Below are positions 62,815 to 64,000 of a stretch of 64,000 nt of DNA, one piece after another. Position numbers and translations under genes: made by a program. The notes under the pieces are model-generated. The model did not search any database. It had not been told where the DNA came from and saw nothing but the letters and a program-made list of their open reading frames with translations. Within the stretch, counting starts at the first letter, position 1; every line of letters begins with the position of its first letter. The stretch comes from Selaginella moellendorffii (taxonomy: Eukaryota > Streptophyta > Lycopodiopsida > Selaginellales > Selaginellaceae): contig NW_003314343.1 in the NCBI RefSeq assembly GCF_000143415.4, positions 789,334-853,333 of the forward strand. Reading direction: 5' to 3'.

Positions 62815-63287
62815 CAATTTTCCTTTACATAGGTTTATAATTATGAATCTCTCTTTTAAAAGTAGGTTTTATTTATAATTTTCTTTTATATAAAAGTGAT
62901 TTAAATGGGTCTTAAAATAAATTTCTAAAACTAAGATTTGTGTATATTCTAAAGATGATTTATAAAGTTTGTATAAATCTATGGAGTAGGTTCACAAAAT
63001 TGATTTATAAATTTTTGGTTTTAAATAATTTTTAAAATTAAGTTATTTTAATTACAAAAGGTTTATTTAGTGTATTTATAAAAAAGATTATGTTATGGTC
63101 TATATGATATTATAAGAATATTTACTATGTAAAAATATAATAATTTTTTCAACTAGATAACTTTGTTTATAATTATATTTTAATGGCTGTATAAGAAAGT
63201 TTTTTCTGCTAATATAACAACTTAATTATTTAACCAACTAAAAGATAATTATATTCACTATAAAACTATAATTTAATTAATTTAATT
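62815..63287. other. AT-rich stretch without recognised features
   Basis: Very AT-rich, no reading frame or repeat match to the rest of the window seen. It separates segment D copy 2 from the next B arm. Confidence 0.5.
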
Positions 63288-64000
63288 GCTCTACGAACAG
63301 CTCTCTTGTGTGTAAATATTCTAGAATACTTTACTATCTAATGGTTGTTATTTATTTAGATTAATCTTGTATTTATAAATTGTAAACATGTTTCTAATTA
63401 TAAACTTCCATTTGATTAATTGGATTAATATATAGGAATAACACTACTACTAAGCAAATCAAGTGTTGTTGTGTATAACATATTATTATTGACTTAAGCT
63501 ATATAATTAAACAGCAAATCAAGTTTTAAAATTTACATACTTATATTTTCTCAAATTAAATAAATTTATGTAGCCCTTTTCCTTGAAGGGGATTAAAATA
63601 GATTATTCTTTCAGAATATTTTTTAATATTTTTTGGATGAATGAATATTCCAAATGTGATGAATTTCTTTATCCATTTTGTTAGTGTATATTTTTTATAT
63701 TCCATTTTTCTCTTACCACCTCTTTGATATGGCAATGAATATAATTGTGTATATTTGTTATAACGCTTAAATTATCTATCATATGTAGATTTATTGTTTG
63801 TTTTGAGTTGCATACAAAGATATTATGCACACAATCACTTTTTAATTGCTATATTAGCAATCAAAATGTGATTATGTATATAATATTTTTGTAGTGGGAT
63901 ATACCCTATATACATGGCATGACATCATAATCTCAAACAGCATGAAGTCACCACAAATTTAACAATCACTTTTTTGTCTTGTATCATTGAATGCAAATTT
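63288..64000 (+). repeat. Inverted-repeat arm B, copy 4 (continues past window)
   Basis: Starts gctctacgaacagctctc and follows the other left arms base for base with small changes. Here arm B is not preceded by segment A, so the join at 63288 marks a boundary of the shared arm sequence. Confidence 0.85.

Larger units (their letters stand above)
57880..62815. repeat. Segment D, copy 2
   Basis: Second copy of the 43.14-48.12 kb block, offset about 14.76 kb. The two genes in it are described separately. Confidence 0.9.

Overview
This is nuclear DNA of a land plant, most probably a lycophyte close to Selaginella. The evidence is spliced genes with very short GT-AG introns (about 40-100 bp), plant-specific families (HCF173, NO VEIN, chloroplast-type folate/biopterin transporter, bHLH-MYC N-domain), many PPR remnants and one 100-base assembly gap. 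The organism call is an inference; no organellar or rRNA marker is present.

Layout: 1-922 is the 5' part of an HCF173-like gene (minus). 1.2-3.7 kb is a gene graveyard: a HAD/TIM50-like remnant, two facing PPR remnants and a 2-oxoglutarate dioxygenase fragment. 3.7-11.4 kb is AT-rich and repeat-dominated, with a minisatellite, a complete small LTR element (TRIM-like, 5983-6940, with target-site duplication) and a decayed Ty3/gypsy polyprotein. 11463-13979 is a nine-exon kelch gene with an unusual C-terminal half (minus). 14.9-16.8 kb holds more PPR remnants. 17120-25149 is a NO VEIN homologue (minus), head-to-head with a folate/biopterin transporter (26049-28138, plus). A calcium-binding EEP-family gene (28494-30505, minus) lies head-to-head with an extremely cysteine-rich small protein (30946-31359, plus). 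A small three-exon gene (31497-31856), an intronless PRP6/STA1 splicing factor (31998-34814, minus) and S-adenosylhomocysteine hydrolase (35145-36761, minus) complete the conserved gene-rich core.

From 38 kb to the end the window is an accessory tandem segmental duplication. A unit A-B-C-B'-D appears at 38.0-48.1 kb, truncated (A-B-part of C) at 48.1-51.8 kb, again at 51.8-62.8 kb, and restarts with B at 63.29 kb. B and B' are 1.1-1.4 kb inverted repeats around a cargo (C) with PPR debris and an intact secreted knottin-like peptide gene. D carries a bHLH-MYC N-terminal-domain gene, frameshifted in both copies at different places, and a gene joining a possible PD-(D/E)XK-like region to a small protein kinase domain, intact in copy 1 and broken in copy 2.

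The core genes are housekeeping or developmental and unrelated to one another. The most novel material is the knottin carried in an inverted-repeat element, the nuclease-like/kinase fusion, the C-x-C protein and the kelch gene's C-terminal region.
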